Assembly: GCA_000063505.1 (NCBI GenBank)
Contig: CT971583.1
Span: forward strand, 1,891,918 to 1,955,917
DNA: 64,000 nucleotides
Direction: 5' to 3'
DNA from: Synechococcus sp. WH 7803
GTDB taxonomy: Bacteria > Cyanobacteriota > Cyanobacteriia > PCC-6307 > Cyanobiaceae
In this document: piece by piece, positions 23,309 to 31,652 of the stretch
Layout: each line of letters starts with the position of its first letter
Numbering within the stretch: the first letter of the stretch is position 1
Notes under the pieces: generated by a model
Told to the model about the DNA's origin: nothing
Databases searched by the model: none
What the model saw: the letters and a program-made list of their open reading frames with translations, nothing else
Translations under genes and position numbers: made by a program

Positions 23309-23370
23309 GAGAACGGAAAAGAATGCTCCGAAGAGCGGTTACGGAAGGGCAGGATGCCCTGCCAACCAAG

Positions 23371-23376
23371 AGTGTA
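23371..23376 (-). promoter_or_regulatory. psbA: Candidate -10 element of psbA
   Basis: On the minus strand TACACT lies 63-68 bp before the psbA ATG, in an otherwise AT-poor leader. No convincing -35 hexamer is seen 16-18 bp upstream. A transcription start a few bases downstream would give an mRNA leader of about 55 nt. Assignment is tentative. Confidence 0.35.
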
Positions 23377-23517
23377 AAGCAACATTGCGGAAGTTATCCA
23401 GAGCTTTATGAAGTCGTTGTGAAGAAGCGTTGAGCTCCGCCCCGTCTCGACCCTTGGGGATCGACGGCCGCTAAAGAATGGCTTAAGGTTCTTAGAGTGA
23501 GTCTTAAGGAGACGCGT

Positions 23518-23658
23518 GTGGTCTTGATCCGCTGGCTGATCGCTGGCCAACGTCTCGAGGAGACCGTGCCGACCAAGCACGCGCGCCACAGACGCAACGA
23601 ACTGGTTGCCCAAGGCGCTGTTGTGTACTGGAGCGAGAGACTGGCCGAAAGCCACTGA
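23518..23658 (+). CDS. Small conserved protein, divergent from psbA
   Basis: 46 residues from the GTG at 23518, with a strong ribosome-binding site (AAGGAG at 23506-23511). Sequence features are IRWLIAGQRLEETVPTKHARHRR and VVYWSERL. It resembles a small protein I have met in marine Synechococcus genomes, function unknown. Basic and soluble, no signal peptide. The 209-bp divergent region shared with psbA holds two CTTAAG palindromes at 23482 and 23503. Confidence 0.65.
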   Translation: MVLIRWLIAGQRLEETVPTKHARHRRNELVAQGAVVYWSERLAESH

Positions 23659-23691
23659 CCCGCCAAACTGAAGCAACTGAAATCAGCGGTC

Positions 23692-24042
23692 ATGCCCCTG
23701 AGGTTGCGAACCACGTTCAGGCACTTGTCCTCAGGAGGCCTAGCACTGTTCACCCTCGGGCTTCTCAGCTCTTGCCAGACAACAGCGGATCGCACCAACA
23801 GCGACGCCCCTTCGCAAGCGCAAGCGATTCAACAACTGGACGCTCGCCTCAAACGACTCGAACAACGGCTCGACACGGCAGCGCCCGTGCCAGATGAAGG
23901 CGATCGCGTCCCCCCCGGCCCAATCAAATCCATCACCTTCCGCAGCGGTACGGCGGATGACCGGGTGCGCATTTACTGGGCCAATGGAGAGCGCTCAGAC
24001 CTGCCCTGCACCCTTGAGCAAGGCACCTGGGCCTGTGGCTGA
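23692..24042 (+). CDS. Small putative lipoprotein
   Basis: 116 residues with a hydrophobic leader (LALFTLGLLSSC) and lipobox LSSC, so probably lipid-anchored. A short coiled-coil-like stretch (QAIQQLDARLKRLEQRLD) follows, then a compact C-terminal part with two Cys (ERSDLPCTLEQGTWACG) that could form a disulphide. No recognised domain. Confidence 0.75.
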   Translation: MPLRLRTTFRHLSSGGLALFTLGLLSSCQTTADRTNSDAPSQAQAIQQLDARLKRLEQRLDTAAPVPDEGDRVPPGPIKSITFRSGTADDRVRIYWANGERSDLPCTLEQGTWACG

Positions 24043-24142
24043 GGAAGGCTCCCAGTCACACCGAGACACGCCTGGTGCTCAGGTTGGTCATGCATCAACA
24101 GTGCGGAGCCTTCAAGGTGAGGTTGATCAACTCACGCTCGTG

Positions 24143-24499
24143 ATGCGCCGCTTTGCTCTCTTCATCGGGTTGACACTTGGTCTCAGCACCGGATTGATGG
24201 TGCGGGCGGACCAGTCCCTGCCGTTCGCCCAGACCAAAGCGGCCAACCTGGCTCGAATGCGGGCGGAATCTCTCAATGGAGGTCTTGGGGCCTACCGCGC
24301 TGCAGGCTGCATGTACGAGACGGGGGGCACTTCATGTCTTGCATCCAAAACCAGCGAAGGCTTTCTCTTCCGGTTTGAGGGGGGCCCTCCAGGCTGGGAG
24401 CAGCAGACCCCACCCCGTCCCTCGCTTGAAACCAGTGTTCTGGTGTCCAAGGATGGAGATCGGATCTTGGAAGTTCCTTACAACGGCCCCTTGCGCTGA
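24143..24499 (+). CDS. Secreted small protein, paralogue A
   Basis: 118 residues from the ATG at 24143, with a signal peptide (FALFIGLTLGLSTGLMVRA). The mature part shares a pattern with the next gene: AANLAR, ESLNGGLGAYR, C-MYETGGTSCL, GFLFRFEGGPPGW, ETSVLVSKDG and YNGPLR. Two conserved Cys probably form a disulphide. Function unknown. The two genes arose by tandem duplication. Confidence 0.75.
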   Translation: MRRFALFIGLTLGLSTGLMVRADQSLPFAQTKAANLARMRAESLNGGLGAYRAAGCMYETGGTSCLASKTSEGFLFRFEGGPPGWEQQTPPRPSLETSVLVSKDGDRILEVPYNGPLR

Positions 24500-24518
24500 C
24501 GAACAAGTCTCAGCGCAA
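24491..24518. terminator. Inverted repeat at the end of paralogue A
   Basis: Perfect 9-bp arms TTGCGCTGA (24491-24499, including the stop codon) and TCAGCGCAA (24510-24518) with a 10-nt loop. Only a weak T-rich tail follows, so termination or mRNA-end stabilisation is possible. Confidence 0.4.
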
Positions 24519-24573
24519 TGTTGTTGACACTCCATCGCTCAGTGAGTGCCATAGGAGAGGTTTTCAAAAGACC

Positions 24574-24942
24574 ATGAACCTTTCCACTGTTTCTGCTCTG
24601 GCCCTGGTCCTGGGCACAGGCGCCCTTACCGGCGCACCCGCGCTGGCGCAGGCTCCTGTTCCTGCCTCCCAGATCCGAGCCTTGAATCTGGCCCGAAATA
24701 CCGCCGTCACAGAAAATGGTGGGCTCGGCGTCTATCGGCCCCAGCCGTGCATGTTCAATACCAGTGCAGGCGGTGGAGAGTGCCTGGTGAAGGACGATGC
24801 CAGTGGCTACACCTTCAAGTTCCTGGGGGGAGTACCGGGTTGGCCTGAGAACGGAAGCGACCCCACAACGGAAACCGAACTGCAGGTTGCGCCTGACGGC
24901 CGCAGCGTGACCAACATCATCTACAACGGATCTCCCCGCTGA
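24574..24942 (+). CDS. Secreted small protein, paralogue B
   Basis: 122 residues with a signal peptide (ALALVLGTGALTGAPALAQA). It shares with paralogue A the segments LNLARN, ENGGLGVYRP, C-MFNTSAGGGECL, YTFKFLGGVPGW, TETELQVAPDGR and YNGSPR. The spacing of the two Cys is similar. Function unknown. The gene ends two bases before the convergent hydrolase gene. Confidence 0.8.
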   Translation: MNLSTVSALALVLGTGALTGAPALAQAPVPASQIRALNLARNTAVTENGGLGVYRPQPCMFNTSAGGGECLVKDDASGYTFKFLGGVPGWPENGSDPTTETELQVAPDGRSVTNIIYNGSPR

Positions 24943-24944
24943 GA

Positions 24945-25868
24945 TCAGCCAAGGAGGTTGGCCAAGGCCTCTTTCCAGTCCTTGGGAAGAGGCCAAGCCT
25001 CTCGTTTGGTGAAACTCAAGGCGATGGCCTTCTCGGCATAAGCCGCTTCGTTGATAAACACTGGAATCAATCCATCCTCACCCTCAAAAACAGCAGCTTT
25101 TGATTCGGCATTGATAAAAAGTGGATCCCCTGCTTTCAAGGGTTGCCAATCGCGGCCCTGAAGATTGGGATGCACCAGGGCATCCGGATCACCGGAACGG
25201 CGTCTCGGCACGTCCAGGCTGCCCAGGTGGCGGTGAATCACAACCTGGTCGGGATAGCGAGCAGTCCCGTCACGCACCGACGTGATCGCCGCCATGAGCG
25301 CTTCGAGAGCCAGCCGTGTCTGCAGCACGATGTCGGAGCGGCGTACGTTCTGGGGAACCGGCCCCACCTCAATCACCAGTCCACAGGGCCAGCGCTCCGC
25401 AAGAAAACCCTGCTGCGCCGCGTCCGCTTCGTGCAGATAGATCGGAAGGCCCAGTCGGTGCTGAACCAACGCCGCCAGTGCCAAATCCACGGGCCTGCGT
25501 CCATACACCACCAGGCAATTGCCCATCGCTGAGGTGGTGCTGTGCAGGTCCACCACCAAATCGCAGGGCGTTTGCCCCTCCGGACCGAATTGCTGGAGCA
25601 ATGCCAGTGCCTGCAACATCTCCCGGTCCGCTTCAGCGGGAACGGTGGAGGCCCTCTCCAGAAGATCGGAGCGGAAGGAACGGTTGAGATCGCGGTCGAG
25701 GTAACGCCGGCCCTGCGCGCAAGCCGCTGGATTACCGATCGCCAGTTGGACGTCGAGGCCCTTGGAATCAACGAAATTCGGATGCTGGCGCCACTGGTCA
25801 AGCAACCAGGGGCCATTGATCTCATTGCCGTGGGTGCCGGCCACCACCAAAACCCGAGGCCTCACCAT
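24945..25868 (-). CDS. Aspartoacylase/succinylglutamate desuccinylase family hydrolase
   Basis: 307 residues of the zinc carboxypeptidase-like AstE/AspA family. The metal motif [11 protein letters not shown] (His and Glu ligands) is at the N-terminus, with DLNRSF for substrate binding, [11 protein letters not shown] with the third zinc ligand, and VIEVGPVPQ with the catalytic Glu. It would hydrolyse an N-acyl amino acid such as N-acetylaspartate; the physiological substrate in cyanobacteria is unclear. Divergent from the GST gene with a 50-bp gap. Confidence 0.9.
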   Translation of the reverse strand: MVRPRVLVVAGTHGNEINGPWLLDQWRQHPNFVDSKGLDVQLAIGNPAACAQGRRYLDRDLNRSFRSDLLERASTVPAEADREMLQALALLQQFGPEGQTPCDLVVDLHSTTSAMGNCLVVYGRRPVDLALAALVQHRLGLPIYLHEADAAQQGFLAERWPCGLVIEVGPVPQNVRRSDIVLQTRLALEALMAAITSVRDGTARYPDQVVIHRHLGSLDVPRRRSGDPDALVHPNLQGRDWQPLKAGDPLFINAESKAAVFEGEDGLIPVFINEAAYAEKAIALSFTKREAWPLPKDWKEALANLLG

Positions 25869-25918
25869 TCAGCACCTGACAACGCACCCAGACTGACACC
25901 ACTCGTCGCGGATCAACA

Positions 25919-26908
25919 ATGGCTCTACCACCTCTGGTTGTTGCCACGGCCAGAGAGGGCTGGCGGTGGCAATGGCGCCAGCTGATGCAGGGGCTTGGTC
26001 CGGCCGATGCCGAAGGGCGATATCTGCGCCCTGCAAGCGACCGCATGGACGTGGTGATTCCAGACCAGTCGGAGCTGCAACTCCGTTGCGAGGCCCAACG
26101 GCCACGGTTGGTGATCGGCAGAAGCTGCCCCTGGGCCCATCGCACCTGGCTGATGCATCGGCTGCGTCGGCTGGAGGGAACGCTCACCCTGCTGATGGCC
26201 ACTGCCGACCACCGCGCCGGACGCTGGTCCCTCGTTCCAGCCTGGCTGGACTGTGACTCCCTGCTGGCGCTGTATCGGCACTGCGGCACTCCGCCCCATC
26301 ACAGAGCCACCGTCCCAGCCCTGATCGATCCAGGACGAGAGGCTGGACTCACGCCCCAACTCCTGGGAAATGACAGCGCGGCACTCACCGAAACACTGAA
26401 TCAATGGCCAGGGGGAGAAGGAGCCATGGATTTGGCTCCCGCTGCTCTGGCGCCAGGCATTCAACGCTGGATGCAGCTTCTACAGCCTGCTGTCAATGAC
26501 GGGGTGTACCGCTGCGGCTTTGCACGCACGCAGAAGGCTTACGACGAGGCCAGCGCAGCCTTGTTCTCAGCTCTCAACGCGGTGGAGGCCGCGCTTCAGC
26601 ACCAGGGCCCCTGGCTCTGCGGCGTGCAACCCACCATCGCGGATGTGTGCCTGTTTCCCACGTTGATCCGCTGGGAGCTGGTGTACGCGCCGCTCTTTGG
26701 ATGCAACGCCCAACCGTTGTGGATGTTTCCAGCGCTGTGGCGCTGGCGTCAAGCGTTTTACGCCCTGCCAGGGGTTGCCGAAACCTGCGCTGGCGAGGCC
26801 TGGCGTGCTGACTACTTCGGCGCCCTGTTCCCGTTGAATCCAGGCGGCATCATTCCAGCGGGGCCTGATCTCTGCACACTGATAGGAAGCTCACCGGCAT
26901 TGCCATGA
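25919..26908 (+). CDS. Xi-class glutathione S-transferase / glutathionyl-hydroquinone reductase
   Basis: 329 residues. The active-site motif SCPWAHRTWLMHRL near residue 63 is that of xi-class GSTs, which reduce glutathionyl-hydroquinones through the Cys. The C-terminal all-alpha domain contains GVYRCGFARTQKAYDEA and TIADVCLFPTLIRWE, both typical. The stop overlaps the next start by four bases, the first of three coupled genes. Confidence 0.88.
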   Translation: MALPPLVVATAREGWRWQWRQLMQGLGPADAEGRYLRPASDRMDVVIPDQSELQLRCEAQRPRLVIGRSCPWAHRTWLMHRLRRLEGTLTLLMATADHRAGRWSLVPAWLDCDSLLALYRHCGTPPHHRATVPALIDPGREAGLTPQLLGNDSAALTETLNQWPGGEGAMDLAPAALAPGIQRWMQLLQPAVNDGVYRCGFARTQKAYDEASAALFSALNAVEAALQHQGPWLCGVQPTIADVCLFPTLIRWELVYAPLFGCNAQPLWMFPALWRWRQAFYALPGVAETCAGEAWRADYFGALFPLNPGGIIPAGPDLCTLIGSSPALP

Positions 26909-27558
26909 CCGAGGCCGATCTCCAGAAGGCCGATCCCCGATACGAAGGCTTTTACGGCACTTACACCATCACCGAGGCGGACCGGCGCGAAGTGCAGCGC
27001 TATCGCGTGGCCCTGCTGATCAGTGGCATCGCCTTCAGCGCAGGATTGCTGCAGTGGTGGCAATGGGGCGGACAGCTGGCCTGGCTGTGGGTGCTGCCCC
27101 TCGCTGCATCCCTTGGTCTGGCCCTCCATTGGATTCACATCTACCTGCGGCCGCTGCATCGGGCCCTACAGCTCTTCTGGCTCCTGGGATGCCTTGGCTG
27201 GGGTGCATTACTGATGATGGCAAGCCCCTCCGCAGCCCTGACCACCCTGCAAAACCATCCGCTCTGGATCCTTGCGGTTGGTCCGTTGTTCGCGGCCTTA
27301 GCCGGGATTGGATTCAAGGAGTTTTTCTGCTTCCGGCGCGCGGAGGCGATTGGTTTGACCTTGCTGCTGCCCTTGGCCTTGCTGGGCCGCCTGAGCAGCT
27401 TGATGCCCGCTGATCTCTGCCTGGCGCTGCTCGGAGCGGCCGCTCTCTTGCTGCTGGTGCTGGCCCTGCGCAAATTCGGCATCCCCGCCGCTGCCGATGT
27501 GGGTGACAAGAGTGTGTTTGCTTATCTGGAGCAGCAGCGCGCCGCTGGAGCCCCGTGA
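26905..27558 (+). CDS. DUF2301-type integral membrane protein
   Basis: 217 residues with about six hydrophobic helices starting near residue 35. The N-terminal soluble segment reads YEGFYGTYTITEADRREVQRYR and the central GIGFKEFFCFRRAEA is a family hallmark as I recall it. Function unknown. Overlaps both neighbours by four bases (ATGA with the GST gene, GTGA with the ABC-F gene). Confidence 0.8.
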   Translation: MTEADLQKADPRYEGFYGTYTITEADRREVQRYRVALLISGIAFSAGLLQWWQWGGQLAWLWVLPLAASLGLALHWIHIYLRPLHRALQLFWLLGCLGWGALLMMASPSAALTTLQNHPLWILAVGPLFAALAGIGFKEFFCFRRAEAIGLTLLLPLALLGRLSSLMPADLCLALLGAAALLLLVLALRKFGIPAAADVGDKSVFAYLEQQRAAGAP

Positions 27559-29465
27559 GTCTGATCAGCCTTGTTGATGCGTCGAAAGACTTCGGGATCC
27601 GCACCTTGTTTGAGGACCTCACCCTGCATGTACGCGAGGGAGATCGCCTTGGGCTGATCGGCCCCAATGGAGCAGGGAAATCAACGTTGTTGAAAGTGCT
27701 CGCAGGAGTGGAACCTCTCGGCAGCGGTGAGCGTCGCTGCTCAGCGCGGCTGCGGGTGGAATTGGTGGGGCAGGACAGTCAGGTGAATCCAGGACTGACC
27801 GTGCTGGAGCAGGTCTTCGCTGGATGCGGAGCGAAACGGGATCTGCTGCTGCGTTTCAGCGAGGTTTCAGAAGCCGTTGCCCAGGCCCCGGATGACACGG
27901 CCCTGATGGGTGAACTGGGAGCGCTCAGCGAACGCATGGATGAAGAGGAGGCCTGGGCACTGGAGCAGCAGTGCCAGGAGGTGTTGCAACGTCTGGGAAT
28001 CACCGACCTGCACAGGCCCGTGGAGGATCTCTCCGGCGGGTATCGCAAACGCGTGGGGTTGGCCTCCGCCCTGGTGGCCTGCCCCGATGTTCTCTTGCTG
28101 GACGAACCCACGAACCACCTGGATGCCGCAGCGGTGGAATGGCTGCAGAGCTGGCTCGATCGCTATCCAGGCGCCGTGGTTCTCGTGACCCACGATCGGT
28201 ACGTTCTCGATCAGGTCACGCGCCGCATCGTGGAGGTTGAACGGGGGGTCGCCAGCAGCATCGACGGCAATTACAGCGCCTATCTGCAACGCAAGGCCGA
28301 CCAGGAAGTGGCCAATGCCGCCGAGGCCGCGCGCTTCAAAAGCGTGATGCGTCGCGAACTGGCCTGGCTGCGCCAGGGGCCGAAAGCGAGAAGCACCAAA
28401 CAGAGAGCCAGGATCGAAAGGATTGAGGCACTCAAGGCCTCACCGGTGAAGCAAGCCAAGCAGGAGCTGGCGATGAGCAGCGTCAGCCGGCGCATCGGCA
28501 AAGTCGTGATCGAGGCTGAAGAGCTCTCTGTTACAGCAGATGGCCAGCCGGGAAGTCCCTCGCTGCTGAGAGATTTCACCTACAGCTTCAGCCCCGAGGA
28601 TCGGGTGGGGATCATCGGGCCCAACGGCAGCGGCAAATCCACCCTGCTCGATCTCATCGCTGGCCGCCGTCAGGCCACCAGCGGCTCCCTGCGGCTTGGC
28701 GACACGGTTCACCTCGGGTACCTCGACCAGCACACCGATGCGCTCAGCGAGGGACGTGGCCTGGAGCGCAAGGTGATCGAATTTGTCGAGGAAGCGGCGT
28801 CAAGAATCGACCTTGGTGGCGAACAGCTCAGTGCATCCCAGCTTCTGGAGCGGTTCCTGTTTCCTCCAGCCCAACAGCACAGCCCTCTGAACAAACTCTC
28901 AGGTGGCGAACGCAGGCGTCTGAGCCTGTGCAGGATGTTGATCCAGGCACCCAACGTGCTGTTACTGGACGAACCCACCAACGATCTCGACGTCCAGACC
29001 CTGAGCGTCCTCGAAGATCTACTCGAGGACTTTCGTGGTTGCGTCGTGGTGGTGTCGCACGATCGCTATTTCCTCGACCGCACCGTTGATCGGTTGTTCT
29101 GTTTCGACGACGGCCGCCTTCAGCGATTCGAGGGCAACTACAGCGCTTTTCTCGACCACAAACGTGCCTTGGAGAAGAGCAGCTCCACTCCGTCGTCCGT
29201 TGCGAAGGAGTCCGCCAGCCCCAAGAAGAAACCTGCGAAATCCACCGATTCAGGCCCACGCCGCCGCAGTTTCAAAGAGTCCAGAGAGCTGGAGACACTG
29301 GAGCAGACACTGCCAGACCTGGAAAAGCGCAAAGCTGATCTGGAAGCAGCGATCGGATCAGGCCAAGGAGACCTCACCGTTCTCAGTCACGATCTGGCGG
29401 CACTGCTTGAGCAGCTGCAAGACAGTGAAGAGCGCTGGTTGGAACTCAGTGAACTGGCTCCTTGA
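27555..29465 (+). CDS. ABC-F family ATPase (Uup/EttA-like)
   Basis: 636 residues with two ABC cassettes and no membrane segment. Cassette 1 has Walker A GPNGAGKST, signature LSGGYRKR and DEPTNHLD. Cassette 2 has GPNGSGKST, LSGGERRR and DEPTNDLD. The C-terminal 90 residues form a charged coiled-coil like that of Uup. ABC-F proteins act on the ribosome rather than in transport. GTG start at 27555, translationally coupled to the membrane gene before it. Confidence 0.94.
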   Translation: MSLISLVDASKDFGIRTLFEDLTLHVREGDRLGLIGPNGAGKSTLLKVLAGVEPLGSGERRCSARLRVELVGQDSQVNPGLTVLEQVFAGCGAKRDLLLRFSEVSEAVAQAPDDTALMGELGALSERMDEEEAWALEQQCQEVLQRLGITDLHRPVEDLSGGYRKRVGLASALVACPDVLLLDEPTNHLDAAAVEWLQSWLDRYPGAVVLVTHDRYVLDQVTRRIVEVERGVASSIDGNYSAYLQRKADQEVANAAEAARFKSVMRRELAWLRQGPKARSTKQRARIERIEALKASPVKQAKQELAMSSVSRRIGKVVIEAEELSVTADGQPGSPSLLRDFTYSFSPEDRVGIIGPNGSGKSTLLDLIAGRRQATSGSLRLGDTVHLGYLDQHTDALSEGRGLERKVIEFVEEAASRIDLGGEQLSASQLLERFLFPPAQQHSPLNKLSGGERRRLSLCRMLIQAPNVLLLDEPTNDLDVQTLSVLEDLLEDFRGCVVVVSHDRYFLDRTVDRLFCFDDGRLQRFEGNYSAFLDHKRALEKSSSTPSSVAKESASPKKKPAKSTDSGPRRRSFKESRELETLEQTLPDLEKRKADLEAAIGSGQGDLTVLSHDLAALLEQLQDSEERWLELSELAP

Positions 29466-30012
29466 GGGAGCGGCGCCGTCGACGGGGATGGGAGGGCTCT
29501 GCCGGCAAAGGGCAACTCAAAGGAGCCTGGGGCCGTCCTGCCCATGGAGCCGGCTCAAATCGCCCACCGGACGCTTCCGCCAGCTTCATCGCTGTGGGCT
29601 TGTAATCACTCCCCGAACGATGCAAGGCCATCTGATCCCCCATCTGCCGCAGGTAGAGATCCAATGACCACTGCACCGTGTTGTGTTCAAACGCTTCGCA
29701 GGCTTCCTTGATGGAACAGAACCGTTGGCTGACAAGCCCTGAAGGAGCGCACTGTTTCCACTTCAGCACTTCCTGAAAGGTCAGTCCCGATCGCCACTGA
29801 CGTTGCTCTGAGAGGTAGCAAAAGCCTTCTGGGCCGTTGATCCAGAACACCCTTCCCTCTTCGTCCATGAAGTGGCGACCTTGTCGCTGCTGGATCCTCA
29901 CCATGGGATCGATGCAGAAGCTGATTTCTTGGTAGCCGTCAACACCAGAGCCTGGCAAGCGTCTTGTTACGGAAACCTCGTCTCCGCTCCCATCGCTGGC
30001 ATGTCTGTTCAA
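29446..30012 (-). CDS. Conserved hypothetical protein
   Basis: Up to 188 residues from a TTG at 30012; the first ATG is at 29904, and the true start may be anywhere between. The coherent part begins around GYQEISFCIDP and includes GRVFWINGPEGFCYLSEQRQWRSGLTFQEVL and VQWSLDLYLRQMGDQMAL. The C-terminus is Pro/Arg-rich. No signal peptide. The 3' end overlaps the end of the ABC-F gene by 20 bp on the opposite strand. Function unknown. Confidence 0.6.
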   Translation of the reverse strand: MNRHASDGSGDEVSVTRRLPGSGVDGYQEISFCIDPMVRIQQRQGRHFMDEEGRVFWINGPEGFCYLSEQRQWRSGLTFQEVLKWKQCAPSGLVSQRFCSIKEACEAFEHNTVQWSLDLYLRQMGDQMALHRSGSDYKPTAMKLAEASGGRFEPAPWAGRPQAPLSCPLPAEPSHPRRRRRSLKEPVH

Positions 30013-30062
30013 CAGCCGTATGGTGTGGAGGTCGCCATTGGCCTGGACGCGCCAACGATTCC

Positions 30063-30281
30063 ATGAAATCCATCGACGAGCACATCAAAAAGGACCAGAC
30101 CGATCTCGAGTCGGCCAAGGCAGAAGGCAACGATGCCAAGGTTCGTCACATCAGTGAAGAGCTGGAGTCTTTGCAGGAATACAAAAAGGAGCACCCCGAG
30201 GATTCCCACGATCCAACGCCTCTGGAGCTTTACTGCGAGGCCAACCCCGAAGCTGACGAATGCCGGGTCTACGACGACTGA
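30063..30281 (+). CDS. cp12: CP12 Calvin-cycle regulator lacking the N-terminal cysteine pair
   Basis: 72 residues from the ATG at 30063. The C-terminus LYCEANPEADECRVYDD is the CP12 GAPDH-binding tail with its redox Cys pair. CP12 joins GAPDH and phosphoribulokinase into an inactive complex in the dark. The N-terminal half is charged and helical (KKDQTDLESAKAEGNDAKV) and contains no Cys, so only the C-terminal disulphide can form. A strong terminator follows immediately. Confidence 0.9.
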   Translation: MKSIDEHIKKDQTDLESAKAEGNDAKVRHISEELESLQEYKKEHPEDSHDPTPLELYCEANPEADECRVYDD

Positions 30282-30310
30282 CGCTTGATGACGCGCTAGT
30301 TAAGTCCACG

Positions 30311-30338
30311 AAAAAGCGGGGCCGCGGCCCCGCTTTTT
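30311..30338. terminator. Bidirectional terminator between cp12 and a small gene
   Basis: A perfect 28-nt palindrome with a GC-only core (GCGGGGCC with its complement) flanked by A5 and T5. It can terminate cp12 on the plus strand and the 30375-30557 gene on the minus strand. Confidence 0.93.
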
Positions 30339-30374
30339 GATTGGCAAAGCGCCTGGCCCTGCGGACCCGATCGC

Positions 30375-30557
30375 TCACTGCTCCTCGTTGAAGTCCGCAG
30401 GGCTACCGGTGAGGCTGCAGACCACCGACTCTTCGGGCTTCATCTCACGAATTTCGGCGATCGGACGCCCGCGACGGCGCAGGGCTTCGATCTCTTCACG
30501 GGTCTGGCAGCGGGCGATCAGTTGTCCCTGATCGTCAAAGCAACTGAAAAAGGTCAT
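30375..30557 (-). CDS. Small hypothetical protein
   Basis: 60 residues: TFFSCFDDQGQLIARCQTREEIEALRRRGRPIAEIREM and a short acidic tail. The pattern of a small soluble protein with two Cys and a helical middle looks like a conserved cyanobacterial small protein. A terminator lies just downstream. Function unknown. Confidence 0.6.
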   Translation of the reverse strand: MTFFSCFDDQGQLIARCQTREEIEALRRRGRPIAEIREMKPEESVVCSLTGSPADFNEEQ

Positions 30558-30651
30558 TCGTTTGCATGCATCCTCATGTCCTTTATCGCCAGGACGCTGG
30601 CATCAGACAAGGGCGGATGTGCCCCTCCACACCGGGGCAAACCGATTGCTG

Positions 30652-31641
30652 TCACACACCCAGCAGCTGCCAAACCTGATCCAGAAGGGCATCGAGCCCT
30701 TTGCCCATCACAGCGGAAATCAGCAGCGGGCGATGCCCACTGGAAGCCTCCAACCGTTCCAGCAGATCATCGCGTCCCTGCTCATCGAGCAGCTCAAGTT
30801 TGTTCAACACCAGCAGACGTGGACGGCTCACCAAGCCATGGCCGTAGGCCTCCAGTTCCTTTTCCACCACCCGAAGGTCCCCCACGGGATCGTCGGCGCC
30901 GCTGTCCACCAGATGAATCAACAGGCGGGTGCGCTCGATGTGGCGTAGGAAGTCATGGCCCAGGCCAGCGCCTTGGGCGGCTCCAGCAATCAATCCCGGA
31001 ATATCCGCAAACACGGTGCCGTCCCCCGAGGGCCTGCGCACCACGCCGAGATTCGGCACCAGGGTGGTGAAGGGATAGTCGGCAATTTTGGGACGGGCTG
31101 CAGAGAGAACACTGATCAGGGTGCTTTTTCCTGCGTTGGGGAGGCCGATGATTCCCACCTCAGCCAGCAGCTTGAGCTCGAGTTGCAGCGGCCACTCCTC
31201 GCCATCCCTGCCTTCGGTGCACTTCTCAGGAGCGCGATTGCGATTGCTGAGGTAGTGCGCATTGCCAAGACCACCTCGACCACCGAAGGCCACCGTGAGC
31301 CGTTCGCCTGGATTCGTGAGATCACCCAACAGGATCCCCGTCGTGAGATGGCGCACCTCGGTGCCACACGGCACCTTGATCACCAGAGGTTGGCCGGAGG
31401 CACCGGTGCAGCGATTGGGACCACCCCGACGCCCGTCGATCGCGGCGAACAAGCGCTTGTATTTGAAATCAAGCAGCGTCTGAAGGTTGGAATCAGCCTC
31501 CAGCACCACATCGGCGCCGTGCCCACCATCGCCGCCCGATGGCCCCCCGGCAGGGACGTACTTCTCCCGTCGGAAGGCGACGATGCCGTCGCCGCCGCGC
31601 CCTCCCCGCACGGTGATGCGTGCCTGATCGATGAACTGCAC
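30652..31641 (-). CDS. obg: Obg-family GTPase, ribosome assembly
   Basis: About 329 residues from the GTG at 31641, which places FIDQAR at the N-terminus as in other Obg proteins; an ATG at 31662 adds seven residues. The glycine-rich Obg fold is clear ([28 protein letters not shown]). The G domain has [14 protein letters not shown] and NKLE. Obg binds the 50S subunit late in its assembly. Divergent from the ABC gene with almost no space between, so their promoters must overlap coding sequence. Confidence 0.95.
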   Translation of the reverse strand: MQFIDQARITVRGGRGGDGIVAFRREKYVPAGGPSGGDGGHGADVVLEADSNLQTLLDFKYKRLFAAIDGRRGGPNRCTGASGQPLVIKVPCGTEVRHLTTGILLGDLTNPGERLTVAFGGRGGLGNAHYLSNRNRAPEKCTEGRDGEEWPLQLELKLLAEVGIIGLPNAGKSTLISVLSAARPKIADYPFTTLVPNLGVVRRPSGDGTVFADIPGLIAGAAQGAGLGHDFLRHIERTRLLIHLVDSGADDPVGDLRVVEKELEAYGHGLVSRPRLLVLNKLELLDEQGRDDLLERLEASSGHRPLLISAVMGKGLDALLDQVWQLLGV

Positions 31642-31652
31642 GAAACCCCTCG

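Noticed and set aside
22214..23377. A 387-codon open frame antisense to psbA
   Set aside because: It mirrors psbA codon use, is His/Gly/Val-rich with no domain, and ends beyond the psbA start. Shadow frame.
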